DNA from: Lachnospiraceae bacterium
Lineage (GTDB): Bacteria; Bacillota; Clostridia; Lachnospirales; Lachnospiraceae
Length of the DNA: 64,000 nucleotides
NCBI GenBank assembly: GCA_028689585.1
Contig: JAQVCW010000021.1
Span: 20,639-84,638 of the forward strand
Direction of reading: 5' to 3'
A model generated the notes under the pieces. It was not told the DNA's origin, did not search any database, and saw nothing but the letters and a program-made list of their open reading frames with translations. How positions within the stretch are numbered: position 1 is the first letter of the stretch; every line of letters begins with the position of its first letter. Positions 17,823 through 25,356 of this stretch are shown piece by piece. Made by a program: the position numbers and the translations under genes.

Positions 17823-18992
17823 TTACTGCGCGGACGGGCCCATATGGTTCAGAATGTTCTGTACATTTTCATCGCTGAGCTCGTAGTCATAGAATGTCTG
17901 ATAATAATTTTTGATCTCTTCTTCCATGTTCAGATCTGCAAAAAGATCCGGATGAATGTTTTTTGCCAGATAGAGCATCAGCAATACGCTCTCCCCGCTG
18001 TAATCCCAGTTAAATACACCGCTCGGGCAGAGATAAACCTGCTTCTGTGCTACAGCGGTGATACCGCTCCAGGCTTCATTCTCCAGCACAATACCGGTAT
18101 CATCCATACGTCCCATAAAGATGATTTCCGGATCCCACTCCATGATCTGTTCGATGGTCAGAGTGCTGTTCATTTCCTCTGGAGTAGCCTTTGCCACGTA
18201 ATTGCCGCCGGCCAGTTCTACCAGATAATGAGGATAGGAATTCTTTGAAAATGTCACCAGACCTTCATCGGAACGTGCATAATAAACCCGCGGACGCTCT
18301 TCATCGGTCAGAGAATCCGTCTTTTCACGGACATATGCTACTTTTTCTTCGAAATAATCGCACCATGCTTTGGCACGGTCCAGTGCATCTCCTCCAAAGG
18401 CTTCTGCCATGGCATTGATCTCCGTCTCCTGAAATGCCAGAAAACCTTCCAGATCACTGTAGGGAAGTTCTCCGCTGCACTGAGTGATCACATATGGAAT
18501 GCTCAGTTCATCCAACTGCTCATCCAGTTCCTGATAGTCATGACAAATGACGAACCCCGCATTCAAATTCATAATATCCTCGATATTCGGTGTGGAAGAG
18601 CTGTCGAAAACTACCAGATCATTGATTTCCGGATGGATCAGGCTGGCCCATTCTGTATTGCAGAATTTTGTAATGCCGCCCAGGCGGTCTGTCACCCCCA
18701 GGATCATTGCCTTTTCATATGCCGGTCCCGGAAGAAGCACTACATTCTGAGCATTGGCAGGTACTTCCGCTTCTCTTCCTGTTACATCTGTAACCTGATT
18801 CATCCCGCCTGCCTGTTCTGTTGTCTGTTCTGTTGTCTGTTCTGTTGTCTGTTCTGTTGTCTGTTCTGTCGTCTGTTCTGTCGTCTGTTCTGACATCTGT
18901 TCTGTCGTCTCTGCAAATGCGGTTATTCCCAAGGCTGTGAAATTCACTGCCAGTACACATGCAAGCATAAGTGATGCTGTTTTTTTCTTCAT
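17823..18992 (-). CDS. Periplasmic-binding-type protein for metal chelate/corrinoid
   Basis: Binding protein of the BtuF/FepB class (389 aa). The signal peptide (about residues 1-27, cleavage after AFA) lacks a lipobox cysteine. The mature protein begins with eight tandem TTEQ-type tetrapeptides (about residues 29-60), then the ligand-binding domain starting at VTDVTGREAEVP. Start chosen from AAAGGAGAGAAG-ATG. Neighbours are the secreted CbiK upstream and FecCD permease downstream. The substrate could be cobalt-loaded tetrapyrrole, corrinoid, haem or a metal chelate; the riboswitch context favours cobalt/corrinoid. The Gln/Glu/Thr repeat is probably a flexible spacer. Confidence 0.88.
   Translation of the reverse strand: MKKKTASLMLACVLAVNFTALGITAFAETTEQMSEQTTEQTTEQTTEQTTEQTTEQTTEQAGGMNQVTDVTGREAEVPANAQNVVLLPGPAYEKAMILGVTDRLGGITKFCNTEWASLIHPEINDLVVFDSSSTPNIEDIMNLNAGFVICHDYQELDEQLDELSIPYVITQCSGELPYSDLEGFLAFQETEINAMAEAFGGDALDRAKAWCDYFEEKVAYVREKTDSLTDEERPRVYYARSDEGLVTFSKNSYPHYLVELAGGNYVAKATPEEMNSTLTIEQIMEWDPEIIFMGRMDDTGIVLENEAWSGITAVAQKQVYLCPSGVFNWDYSGESVLLMLYLAKNIHPDLFADLNMEEEIKNYYQTFYDYELSDENVQNILNHMGPSAQ
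18813..18909. repeat. 12-bp in-frame minisatellite in binding-protein gene
   Basis: About eight copies of a 12-base unit (consensus CTGTTCTGTTGT on the plus strand) encode the TTEQ repeats. Several units are identical at the DNA level, which suggests recent slippage. The unit is a multiple of three, so copy-number changes would keep the frame. Confidence 0.85.
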
Positions 18993-19024
18993 CTCTTCTC
19001 TCCTTTGTTTTTTAGAACATGGGC

Positions 19025-19063
19025 ACAGCCTGAATTTGCTGATTGCAAACAGGCTGATGCTGT
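19025..19063 (-). repeat. Intercistronic palindromic repeat, copy 3
   Basis: Arms CAGCCTG/CAGGCTG with an inner AATTTGC/GCAAA pairing. It lies about 35-70 bases upstream of the binding-protein start, on the mRNA just 5' of its RBS. The 280 bases between this gene and the secreted CbiK hold no other gene. Confidence 0.6.
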
Positions 19064-19274
19064 GTTTCGATTTTCACCGCGAAAGAAAGCTCCTGCACAA
19101 ATTGGATTCCTTCTTTCCCAAATGCACAAAAGCCCCCTTTATTTTTTGTTGCCAACCGCTTCTGTTTTCTGCAAATATTTATTCGATGCTATTCACGGCT
19201 GATTTGGAAAACAGCCGCCGTGGGATACCCAGCCCACACGGCAGCGTTCTCCTATGAGCTGTGAATCGAAATAT

Positions 19275-20903
19275 TTACTCTGCTTTTACCGGATTGGAAA
19301 CAGAAACCATATGGTCATACCACACGCCCTTGGTTCCGATCAAAGCGAGTGCAAATTCTTCATCCACAGCCGGTACCGGAACATCGAAGCCATAAACTTC
19401 TTCTGTGGTGCCATCGCTGTAGGTTACCGTATCTGTGGTAGGCTGAAGAAGCTCTGCTCCGTCTTTCTGTGCATCTTCTGCGGTTCCTGCAAATAAGTTC
19501 ACTATATTCATGGATGGCAGGCTGATATGAAGCATCATTTTTCCATTTTCAACGGTCAGAACGCCTTTTCCTTCCTTTGATTCGTTTACATGGAACATGC
19601 TGCTGTCCGTATTGAATTCTGCCTGATAGGTTCCATCTTCCAAAGATGCGGCTTCTGTCCCTGCATCTGCTGTATCTTCTGCACCGCTGCCACCGATCAC
19701 TGCTGCTGTATGAGCCACATAAATGCTCTCAACATCTGCAATCTGGCCAAGGCCTGCAATCTGAGCCTCTACGCTGTCAAAACTGCCGGATGCTTCAAAC
19801 TGGCTCTTCCAGGAATCTGCATCTTCTCCGGCCATATCGTTGTTGGCATGATCGCCTGCCACTACCATCAGCGGACGAAGGATTACTTTTTTATAGCCTG
19901 CATCTGCCAGTTTTGCAATCACAGCTTCGCATGCGGTATCTTCCGGTTTTCCTTCTACGGTTCCGATAAATACGTTTTTGTAGCCCAGGGTTTCCATCTG
20001 AGTCTGCATCTGATCATAAGTCACGTTTGCTGTATGAGAAGTTCCATGTCCCATAAATACAAATGCGGTTCCATCTTCTGCTGCTGCATCCAGGGTATCA
20101 TAGCCTGCCGTCTTAACTGCTTCTGCAGTGATTGCGGTTGCTACTGCTTCCTTGTCAGCGTTAACTTCAGACGCATCTGCTCCTACTTCGCCCAGCAGCG
20201 GCTCTGCCACCTTCACGGTTTCGAACTCATCCTCATATGCGGATACTGCTTCCATGAGCTCATCATACTCTGCGCCATGCATCAGATGCGTCGGCTGTAC
20301 TACCAGGTTCTTGACTCCGTTTGCTGCTGCGCGCTCCAGAGCCTGATCCATGTTGTCGATCTTTTCGCCGTCGCGGGCCTGCACATGATTGATGATGATC
20401 TGTGCGGTAAACGCTCTGCGAACTGACCAGTCCGGATTTGCTTCCTGCAAAGCCTTTTCAATTCCTCCGATATCTGCAGCACGGCTGTCATTGAACGAAG
20501 TGCCGAAGCTGACTACCAGAAGTTCATTTTCTCCGATTTCATCCTGATTCAGAGGATCATCTGCAGATGCATCTCCGGTATCTCTTCCAAAGTAATCCGG
20601 ATCTGCATTCTCACCGGCTACCAGCTCCTTCTGAGCATCGGTCAGCGCATCCCATGCTGCCCTGGCTTCTTCACACTGTGCGTCGGTGTCATCGGTTCTT
20701 TCCTGCACATAGATGGCATCAATCAGTGCCGCCACTTTGTCCGCTGCTGCCTGATCATCCGTTGTCTCTGCCGCTGCCTCAGCAGTATCTTCCGCTGCGC
20801 TTTCGGTCACTGCTTCGGTCTCTGCGCCTGCCATAGCTGCGGGTGCTGCTGCCATTACAAAGGCACATCCCAATGCTGCGATTACATTAAATCTCTTCTT
20901 CAT
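19275..20903 (-). CDS. Secreted CbiK-type chelatase fused to a NEAT-like domain
   Basis: Protein of about 542 aa. A signal peptide (residues 1-25, cleavage after AMA) is followed by an acidic Ala/Glu linker, a small helical module (LTDAQKELV), and a full CbiK domain beginning LLVVSFGTSFNDSR. Both metal-site histidine motifs are kept (MGHGTSH and AGDHANND). A further domain of about 115 residues (DGTYQAEF... to the end) resembles NEAT-type haem/iron domains. No lipobox, sortase motif or C-terminal helix is seen, so it should be released or held by partners. Class II chelatases need no ATP and could work outside the cell. Expression is under the cobalamin riboswitch upstream. It may load cobalt into, or strip metal from, external tetrapyrroles; direction is unknown. 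Confidence 0.87.
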   Translation of the reverse strand: MKKRFNVIAALGCAFVMAAAPAAMAGAETEAVTESAAEDTAEAAAETTDDQAAADKVAALIDAIYVQERTDDTDAQCEEARAAWDALTDAQKELVAGENADPDYFGRDTGDASADDPLNQDEIGENELLVVSFGTSFNDSRAADIGGIEKALQEANPDWSVRRAFTAQIIINHVQARDGEKIDNMDQALERAAANGVKNLVVQPTHLMHGAEYDELMEAVSAYEDEFETVKVAEPLLGEVGADASEVNADKEAVATAITAEAVKTAGYDTLDAAAEDGTAFVFMGHGTSHTANVTYDQMQTQMETLGYKNVFIGTVEGKPEDTACEAVIAKLADAGYKKVILRPLMVVAGDHANNDMAGEDADSWKSQFEASGSFDSVEAQIAGLGQIADVESIYVAHTAAVIGGSGAEDTADAGTEAASLEDGTYQAEFNTDSSMFHVNESKEGKGVLTVENGKMMLHISLPSMNIVNLFAGTAEDAQKDGAELLQPTTDTVTYSDGTTEEVYGFDVPVPAVDEEFALALIGTKGVWYDHMVSVSNPVKAE

Positions 20904-20930
20904 TCTTCTCATCCTCCTGGTTTTGTGGAG

Positions 20931-20975
20931 CATCAGTCCATCTTAAATTTGCCTGCGGCGAATGGGCTGACACAT
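20931..20975 (-). repeat. Intercistronic palindromic repeat, copy 4
   Basis: In the mRNA it reads GTCAGCCCATTCGCC...GGACTGATGCTC and ends about 15 bases before the AGGAGG box of the secreted chelatase gene. Same family and orientation as the copy at 16752. Confidence 0.65.
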
Positions 20976-21135
20976 TTTTTATATTCAATATCTAAGCAGT
21001 ACCAGGTTCCAGCTTCCATACCTGTAATCGCCCCGGGGTAATTACCTGTACAAAGCGCAGACACAATTTATGCTGTTTCTGCATTTTGGGTAAGCGCTCT
21101 GCTCTATGGTTTTGCTTTCGTATCTGCGCAACATG

Positions 21136-21177
21136 AAAAGCACCGAAATGAATCCTCCGATCCACTCCGATGCTTTT
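21136..21177 (-). terminator. Terminator of the cobalamin riboswitch
   Basis: A 19-bp stem with several G-U pairs (arms 159-177 and 136-154 after 21000) and a 4-base loop, ending in TTTT on the minus strand. Its position about 75 bases after the B12 box fits the expression platform of a transcription-terminating riboswitch. Confidence 0.75.
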
Positions 21178-21244
21178 TGTACGTCAATAATTCATACGGA
21201 ATCAACAGTACAACCAAATCCTCGTGGTTGGAGCTTTTGCTCAT

Positions 21245-21420
21245 GTACTAACAATGGCAGGTCTTCTGACTCAAGTTCAACGCATCTGCAGCCTTCCCAG
21301 TTCCCCAGTGACATATTTGCAGACGCTCCCTTTTACAGCGACGGTATCGTACAGGATTTACACCTGTTTTCCTTTTCACCAAACAGCAAATCTCTTTGCG
21401 TTTGACACCTATTGTTTTAG
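21245..21420 (-). ncRNA. Cobalamin riboswitch
   Basis: The B12 box is nearly perfect on the minus strand at 21256-21271 (AGTCAGAAGACCTGCC). Upstream in the transcript are CACTGGGGAACTGGGAAGG, the core segment GGAAAACAGGTGTAAATCC, and an AGGTGTC segment, in the usual order. It precedes the secreted CbiK gene and importer operon, so these are expected to be repressed when adenosyl- or other cobalamin is plentiful. Confidence 0.93.
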
Positions 21421-21460
21421 ATATATAAATATCTTTACGATATTTCATCTTTTCGAAAAA

Positions 21461-21466
21461 ATTATA
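21461..21466 (-). promoter_or_regulatory. Extended -10 promoter of the riboswitch transcript
   Basis: TGCTATAAT on the minus strand is an extended -10 element; no good -35 is seen 17 bases further. The transcript would begin near 21454, about 35 bases before the riboswitch core. The remaining gap up to the NEAT-like gene stop (21530) holds no gene and no terminator. Confidence 0.6.
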
Positions 21467-21529
21467 GCACAATGCTTCTTAGAATACTACTTAATTTTTT
21501 ATGATTTTGCCGAATAAATTTCTCATTTC

Positions 21530-22651
21530 TTAATTTCTTCTTTTTTTTACCAGATAATTCAGGATTCCACCCACGGCAATAATCACCAGCGCAATGATCA
21601 GCACCTTTTTCGCTGCTTCCTGGGGGATGTTTTCGGTTGCTCCCACGGTATCGGAATAAAAAGTCAGGGCATACTCAATCTCCACCGGTTCTCCCATGGC
21701 GGTAGTATCCGCAATTACATTTACAGGCTCATCCAGTGCGGTAATCGGGATGGTAAAGGTGGAATTGCTTCCGTCCGTAGTCTCATTCCGATAAGTCTCA
21801 CCGCCCACGATCATGTAATCGTAATAGACGCTGCTCCATAAGAGCTTCGCGTAGCCTTTTCCATTCCGCACGTACAGCCAGGTAGGTGATGTGACGCTGG
21901 CTCTCTCACTCCCGCCGGTCATGCTTACCTCGATGGAATATTCCCCATCGTCCTCTTCCATGCTGACCGGTTTTGCTTGTGCCTGCACAGAAGCTTCCGT
22001 TTCTTCTTCCGCCGCTTCTCCTGCCAGTTCTGCCTTAGTATCCGTTCCCTTTGTCTTGTCGTACAGCTTAATGGCCTTTTCAATCCGGTCATAATCCGGA
22101 ATGGCAAAAGAAAATGCCTCCTGAGGAAGGGACGATGCATCGAAAAGAAGCTTTCTGTCATACCACTTTTCCCGCTTTTTGCTGAAAGCTGCGCAGTCAG
22201 TCTCCTGATTCAGCGCTGACACCGGTATCGTAAATACCGTACCTTCTTCCTGTTCTTCCATCGGAAGATAATCCTCCAGCGGGGCTGCTGCCGCTCCGCC
22301 GGCCGTGCCCGGGTACGCATAGAGATAACTGCTGCTGTCCATGGTCAGAACCGCCTGCATCGTGCCATCCTTCACGGTGAGCCGTGCGCTCTGTATCCGA
22401 AAGAAAGAAGACGAGCTCTCTACTTTTACCTCATAAGTGCCATCCTGAATATCCGCCGCATAAATCGGTGTCATTCCGTATTTTCCGATGGCTTTCTCCG
22501 AAGAAGAGGAAGCGGCCTGGTCATATCCGGGAGCCGCGTAAGTTATCATCTGGGGCAATACAGTCTCCCCGCCAGATACCATCTGCCACAAAAGCACTGC
22601 CGCGCCAAGAGGTGCCAAACAATGAAGCCATTTCCTGTATCGGTTTTTCAC
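21530..22651 (-). CDS. Membrane-anchored protein with two NEAT-like domains
   Basis: About 373 aa when started at the GTG at 22651, which has GGGAG seven bases upstream and is followed directly by a basic/hydrophobic signal segment (RYRKWLHCLAPLGAAVLLW). Upstream in-frame residues look non-coding. Domain 1 (about residues 67-180) opens DGTYEVKVESSSSFF and contains SYLYAYPG and FTIPVSALNQ. Domain 2 (about 238-340) opens DGEYSIEVSM and contains YYDYMIVGG, FTIPITALD and ADTTAM. Both resemble NEAT/iron-transport-associated folds. A C-terminal helix (VLIIALVIIAVGGILNYLV) with a basic tail anchors it. Probably a surface haem, tetrapyrrole or metal-chelate binder that hands ligand to the neighbouring systems. 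Confidence 0.8.
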   Translation of the reverse strand: MKNRYRKWLHCLAPLGAAVLLWQMVSGGETVLPQMITYAAPGYDQAASSSSEKAIGKYGMTPIYAADIQDGTYEVKVESSSSFFRIQSARLTVKDGTMQAVLTMDSSSYLYAYPGTAGGAAAAPLEDYLPMEEQEEGTVFTIPVSALNQETDCAAFSKKREKWYDRKLLFDASSLPQEAFSFAIPDYDRIEKAIKLYDKTKGTDTKAELAGEAAEEETEASVQAQAKPVSMEEDDGEYSIEVSMTGGSERASVTSPTWLYVRNGKGYAKLLWSSVYYDYMIVGGETYRNETTDGSNSTFTIPITALDEPVNVIADTTAMGEPVEIEYALTFYSDTVGATENIPQEAAKKVLIIALVIIAVGGILNYLVKKRRN

Positions 22652-22686
22652 AATCTTTCTCCCACCTTCCCCTGTACGTCGGTCTG

Positions 22687-22729
22687 TTCTAAATTTATCC
22701 TCGCCAAATGAACTGATGCTGCGTGTCAG
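22687..22729 (-). repeat. Intercistronic palindromic repeat, copy 5 (degenerate)
   Basis: Related to the copies at 8767 and 20931, sharing CTGATGCTGCGTGTCAGG with the first (plus strand). The palindrome is weaker. A short TGTCAGG/CCTGACA stem (22724-22750) overlaps its end. It lies between the ABC-2 permease stop and the NEAT-like gene start. Confidence 0.45.
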
Positions 22730-22769
22730 GATTTCATAAAAAACCTGACACAATTCCGCAGATTTATTT

Positions 22770-23501
22770 TCACAGATTTTTCTTTTTATAAATGAACAAA
22801 AAAGCAATGCAGGAAAATACCGCCAGGTATGCCAGCAATATCAGATAACCGGTCATCCCCGGCTGCTCTCCTGCGGAAATGCTCCTGATCATTCCGCTGG
22901 CCTGTGACAGCGGCAGTATGGAAACTGCCTGCCGAAAACCGCCCGGCATCTGGTCTGTGGAAAAAAAGGTGTTGCACAGAAAAGACATCGGCATAATGAT
23001 ATAGGAAGAAAATCTCGGTGCATCCGTATAGCTTTTTGCCAGAAACGACATCACCAGGGCAATCGTAGAAAATACGGTGCCATTCAGGAACATGATCAGA
23101 AAGGACCAGCCATTAAAGATCAGCCCGGTGCGGATTGGCAGTGTCAAAAGCAGGATAATGCTGCCCGCATAGAACCCTCTCAGGCTGCCTCCGATGATCT
23201 GCCCCAGAATAAACTGCCAGAGAGGAGTCGGTGAAACCATGACCTGATCCAGCGCTTTCTCATAGAGTCTTTGAACGCTCATGTTCTGGGCCACTGCGCT
23301 GAAGCTTCCCGTCATAGTGGACATCGCCACGATGCCGGGGATCAGAAAATTCAGATAAGGCTCTCCATGAGATGTGGTCTGAATCCCCATGCCGAAGATG
23401 ATCAGGTACATAAGAGGTGAAATCATGGCTGCAATGGTTATCTTATAAAAATCCCGTTTGAACTCTGTCCATTTTTCCCACAGTACTGTAATAATTCCCA
23501 T
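22770..23501 (-). CDS. ABC-2 type transporter permease
   Basis: Membrane protein of 243 aa with six helices and the ABC-2 signature region (FLIPGIVAMSTMTGSF near 48-65, then MPMSFLCNTFFSTDQMP near 170). This class exports lipids, drugs, or glycoconjugates, or handles haem/cofactors. It is encoded with its ATPase directly upstream and the NEAT-like protein downstream. The substrate is unknown; the context (cbiL, NEAT-like surface protein) suggests a tetrapyrrole or metal-related role, but this is inference. Confidence 0.9.
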   Translation of the reverse strand: MGIITVLWEKWTEFKRDFYKITIAAMISPLMYLIIFGMGIQTTSHGEPYLNFLIPGIVAMSTMTGSFSAVAQNMSVQRLYEKALDQVMVSPTPLWQFILGQIIGGSLRGFYAGSIILLLTLPIRTGLIFNGWSFLIMFLNGTVFSTIALVMSFLAKSYTDAPRFSSYIIMPMSFLCNTFFSTDQMPGGFRQAVSILPLSQASGMIRSISAGEQPGMTGYLILLAYLAVFSCIAFLFIYKKKNL

Positions 23502-23546
23502 TTTTTCTTTCTCCTCTTTTGAACATCAGACCATCCAAAATCTTCC

Positions 23547-24389
23547 CTACTTTTTTTGAAACTGCTTTCCGATCCGCTCTACAAACACATCCTCCAGGGT
23601 GGAATTACGCAGCACCGCACTGCTGTCCGATTTGGACAGATAGGCTATTGCCTCCTCCCGGTCCATGAAATAATGTGTATTTAACGTCTCCCGGTCCGTC
23701 TCATCCACCGCATATCTGCCCAGTGTCCGGATCAGTTTATCCGGTGTATCCACAATATCCAGCTTTCCCTGATCGATCAATGCCACCCGGTCACACAGCG
23801 CCTGTGCCTCATCGATATAATGAGTGGTCAGCAGTATTGTGAGCCCCCGGGTGCGCATCTGCCTCAGCAGATTCCACATCTGCCGCCGGGCAATGGCATC
23901 CATTCCGGCAGTTGGTTCATCCAGAAGCATAATCTCCGGCTCGATCAAAAGACCTCTGCAGATCATCAGCTTCCGCTTCATTCCGCCGGACAGATGACGC
24001 ACAATCCGGTTTTGATATTCTGAAAGCCCCGCAAAAGAGAATAACTGTTCCGTGCGCTCTCTGATTTTCTTTTTCGGAAGGAAGTATAATCTTCCCTGAT
24101 ACTCCATGACCTCGTTCATGGTCATGTCCTGACGCATGGAATATTCCTGCGTGATCACGCTCAGCTTTCTTTTCTCTGCAGATGCCTTCCGGTCCAGTTT
24201 CTTTCCATCCACCAGGATCTCACCTTCTGTCGGCAGCAGCACTGTAGACATCATGCTGATGGTAGTGGATTTTCCGGCTCCGTTCGGCCCCAGCAGTCCG
24301 AAAAACTCCCCTGTCTCAATCCGCAGATTCAGATGATCTACCGCAGTAAAATTATTAAATTTCTTTGTCAGATTCCTGGTTTCAATCAT
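23547..24389 (-). CDS. ABC-2 transporter ATPase
   Basis: ATP-binding subunit of 280 aa of the DrrA/CcmA-like subgroup. Walker A GPNGAGKST (near residue 36), signature LSGGMKRKL (near 139), Walker B IMLLDEPTAGMD (near 159) and the switch His (TTHYIDEA) are present. It overlaps the stop of cbiL by four bases (ATGA type), so it is translationally coupled with a B12 biosynthesis gene. It partners the ABC-2 permease encoded 45 bases downstream; a right-half relic of the palindromic repeat lies in that gap near 23520. Confidence 0.92.
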   Translation of the reverse strand: MIETRNLTKKFNNFTAVDHLNLRIETGEFFGLLGPNGAGKSTTISMMSTVLLPTEGEILVDGKKLDRKASAEKRKLSVITQEYSMRQDMTMNEVMEYQGRLYFLPKKKIRERTEQLFSFAGLSEYQNRIVRHLSGGMKRKLMICRGLLIEPEIMLLDEPTAGMDAIARRQMWNLLRQMRTRGLTILLTTHYIDEAQALCDRVALIDQGKLDIVDTPDKLIRTLGRYAVDETDRETLNTHYFMDREEAIAYLSKSDSSAVLRNSTLEDVFVERIGKQFQKK

Positions 24390-25081
24390 TCCCGGCTTCT
24401 CTTTTCCTTTGCTATGACCAGAGAAAAGTACCCGGCATCATCCGGAATTTCCTCCACACTTCGGTAGATCATCTCATCCGGCATTCCGCAGTTTTCCACC
24501 ACGGCAACCTCTCTGTTGCTCTTGGCCAGCAGTGCCTTGGTTTTCTTCATATGACTGGCGGATTTCATCAGCACATAATTTCCCGGCTGATCCAGTTTTT
24601 CATCTCCCTTGTGAACTGCCGGTATAATATGAAGCGCTTCGTCCCATTCCACCAGCGGCATATTCAGTCTTGCGGCAGCCGCGCTGAAAGAACTGATCCC
24701 GTTGATCAACTGGGTCTGATAACCGTCCTCTTCCAGAATTGCCTGAAGGTAGGTGAAGGTACAGTAAATCGTAGAGTCTCCCAGCGTAAGATAAACCACA
24801 TTTTTCCCCTGATCCAGGTACTCTTCGATCAGTCTGGCGCCTTTCCGGTGATTTTCTTCCATCACTTTCCGGTCACGCACCATGGGCATGTAAATTGGGA
24901 ATATATTTTTTTCAGCCAGTTCCGGAACCGCCTGTACTGCGATCTGATATGCCACTGCCTCCCTGGGATCTTTCCCCGGAACCGCAAAGACCTCGTTTTC
25001 CTTTACCAATGCCACCGCCTTCAGCGTCATCTGCTCCGGATCTCCCGGTCCTACCCCTACTCCGTATGCTATTCCTCTCAT
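24386..25081 (-). CDS. cbiL: Cobalt-factor II / precorrin-2 C20-methyltransferase
   Basis: About 231 aa tetrapyrrole methylase that methylates C-20 of (cobalt-)precorrin-2 using S-adenosylmethionine. The glycine-rich opening YGVGVGPGDPE (near residue 5), the TLGDSTIYCTFTYL loop (near 98) and INGISSFSAAAARL (near 126) identify the CbiL/CobI branch. The start at 25081 is preferred over an upstream in-frame ATG because of AAAGGAG and the immediate family N-terminus. CbiK makes the substrate of this step, so two consecutive enzymes of anaerobic corrin synthesis are encoded in this region while the rest of the pathway is elsewhere. First gene of an operon with a terminator-containing leader. Confidence 0.9.
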   Translation of the reverse strand: MRGIAYGVGVGPGDPEQMTLKAVALVKENEVFAVPGKDPREAVAYQIAVQAVPELAEKNIFPIYMPMVRDRKVMEENHRKGARLIEEYLDQGKNVVYLTLGDSTIYCTFTYLQAILEEDGYQTQLINGISSFSAAAARLNMPLVEWDEALHIIPAVHKGDEKLDQPGNYVLMKSASHMKKTKALLAKSNREVAVVENCGMPDEMIYRSVEEIPDDAGYFSLVIAKEKRSRE

Positions 25082-25121
25082 TTTCTTCTCTCCTTTTTCC
25101 TTTGAACGTCTCTTCAAAAGC

Positions 25122-25167
25122 AAAAAAATACCCTTATCTTTTCCATGAACGGCAAAAATAAAGGTAT
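25122..25167 (-). terminator. Leader terminator/attenuator before cbiL
   Basis: A 17-bp stem with one mismatch and a 6-base loop is followed by TTTTTTT on the minus strand. It lies 41 bases before the cbiL start and downstream of a strong promoter, so it ends a leader transcript rather than an upstream gene. That makes it a candidate regulated attenuator. Confidence 0.75.
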
Positions 25168-25217
25168 CTTAACGTGCGCTTCGCGCTGCTTAATCTATAC
25201 ATTTTTATAAACCGCAT
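25134..25217 (-). CDS. Possible 27-aa leader peptide
   Basis: An ATG-initiated ORF (MRFIKMYRLSSAKRTLR...) rich in Arg/Lys/Tyr/Leu runs from the leader into the terminator stem and stops within it. The RBS is weak (GCAGG at long distance). If translated, ribosome movement would open the terminator; the overlap with the stem is what makes it interesting. It could also be a chance ORF. Confidence 0.25.
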   Translation of the reverse strand: MRFIKMYRLSSAKRTLRYLYFCRSWKR

Positions 25218-25260
25218 AAATATAAAATTTCAACCTGCTTTCTTCCCTGTCAGCGCTACA

Positions 25261-25289
25261 ATTCTAACATTGTCCGAAAGCACTGTCAA
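25261..25289 (-). promoter_or_regulatory. Strong sigma-A promoter of cbiL operon
   Basis: TTGACA at 25284-25289, a 17-base spacer and TAGAAT at 25261-25266 on the minus strand. Transcription would begin near 25254, giving a leader of about 170 bases before cbiL. The leader contains no B12 box. Two tandem GGTAACC copies lie just upstream (about 25318-25333). Confidence 0.8.
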
Positions 25290-25356
25290 GGCGTAAACTC
25301 ATCTATTCTATTTGTCAGGTTACCAGGTTACCATTCACGGCCAATTTACAGTGACA

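Noticed and set aside
18813..18909. CRISPR-like regular repeat
   Set aside because: Units of 12 bases follow each other without spacers and code for TTEQ in frame; the 15-base repeat in cheA is the same type of coding minisatellite. No cas genes are present.
25122..25289. Second cobalamin riboswitch before cbiL
   Set aside because: No B12 box or CACTG...GGGAAGG core is found in the leader; only a terminator and small ORF are present.
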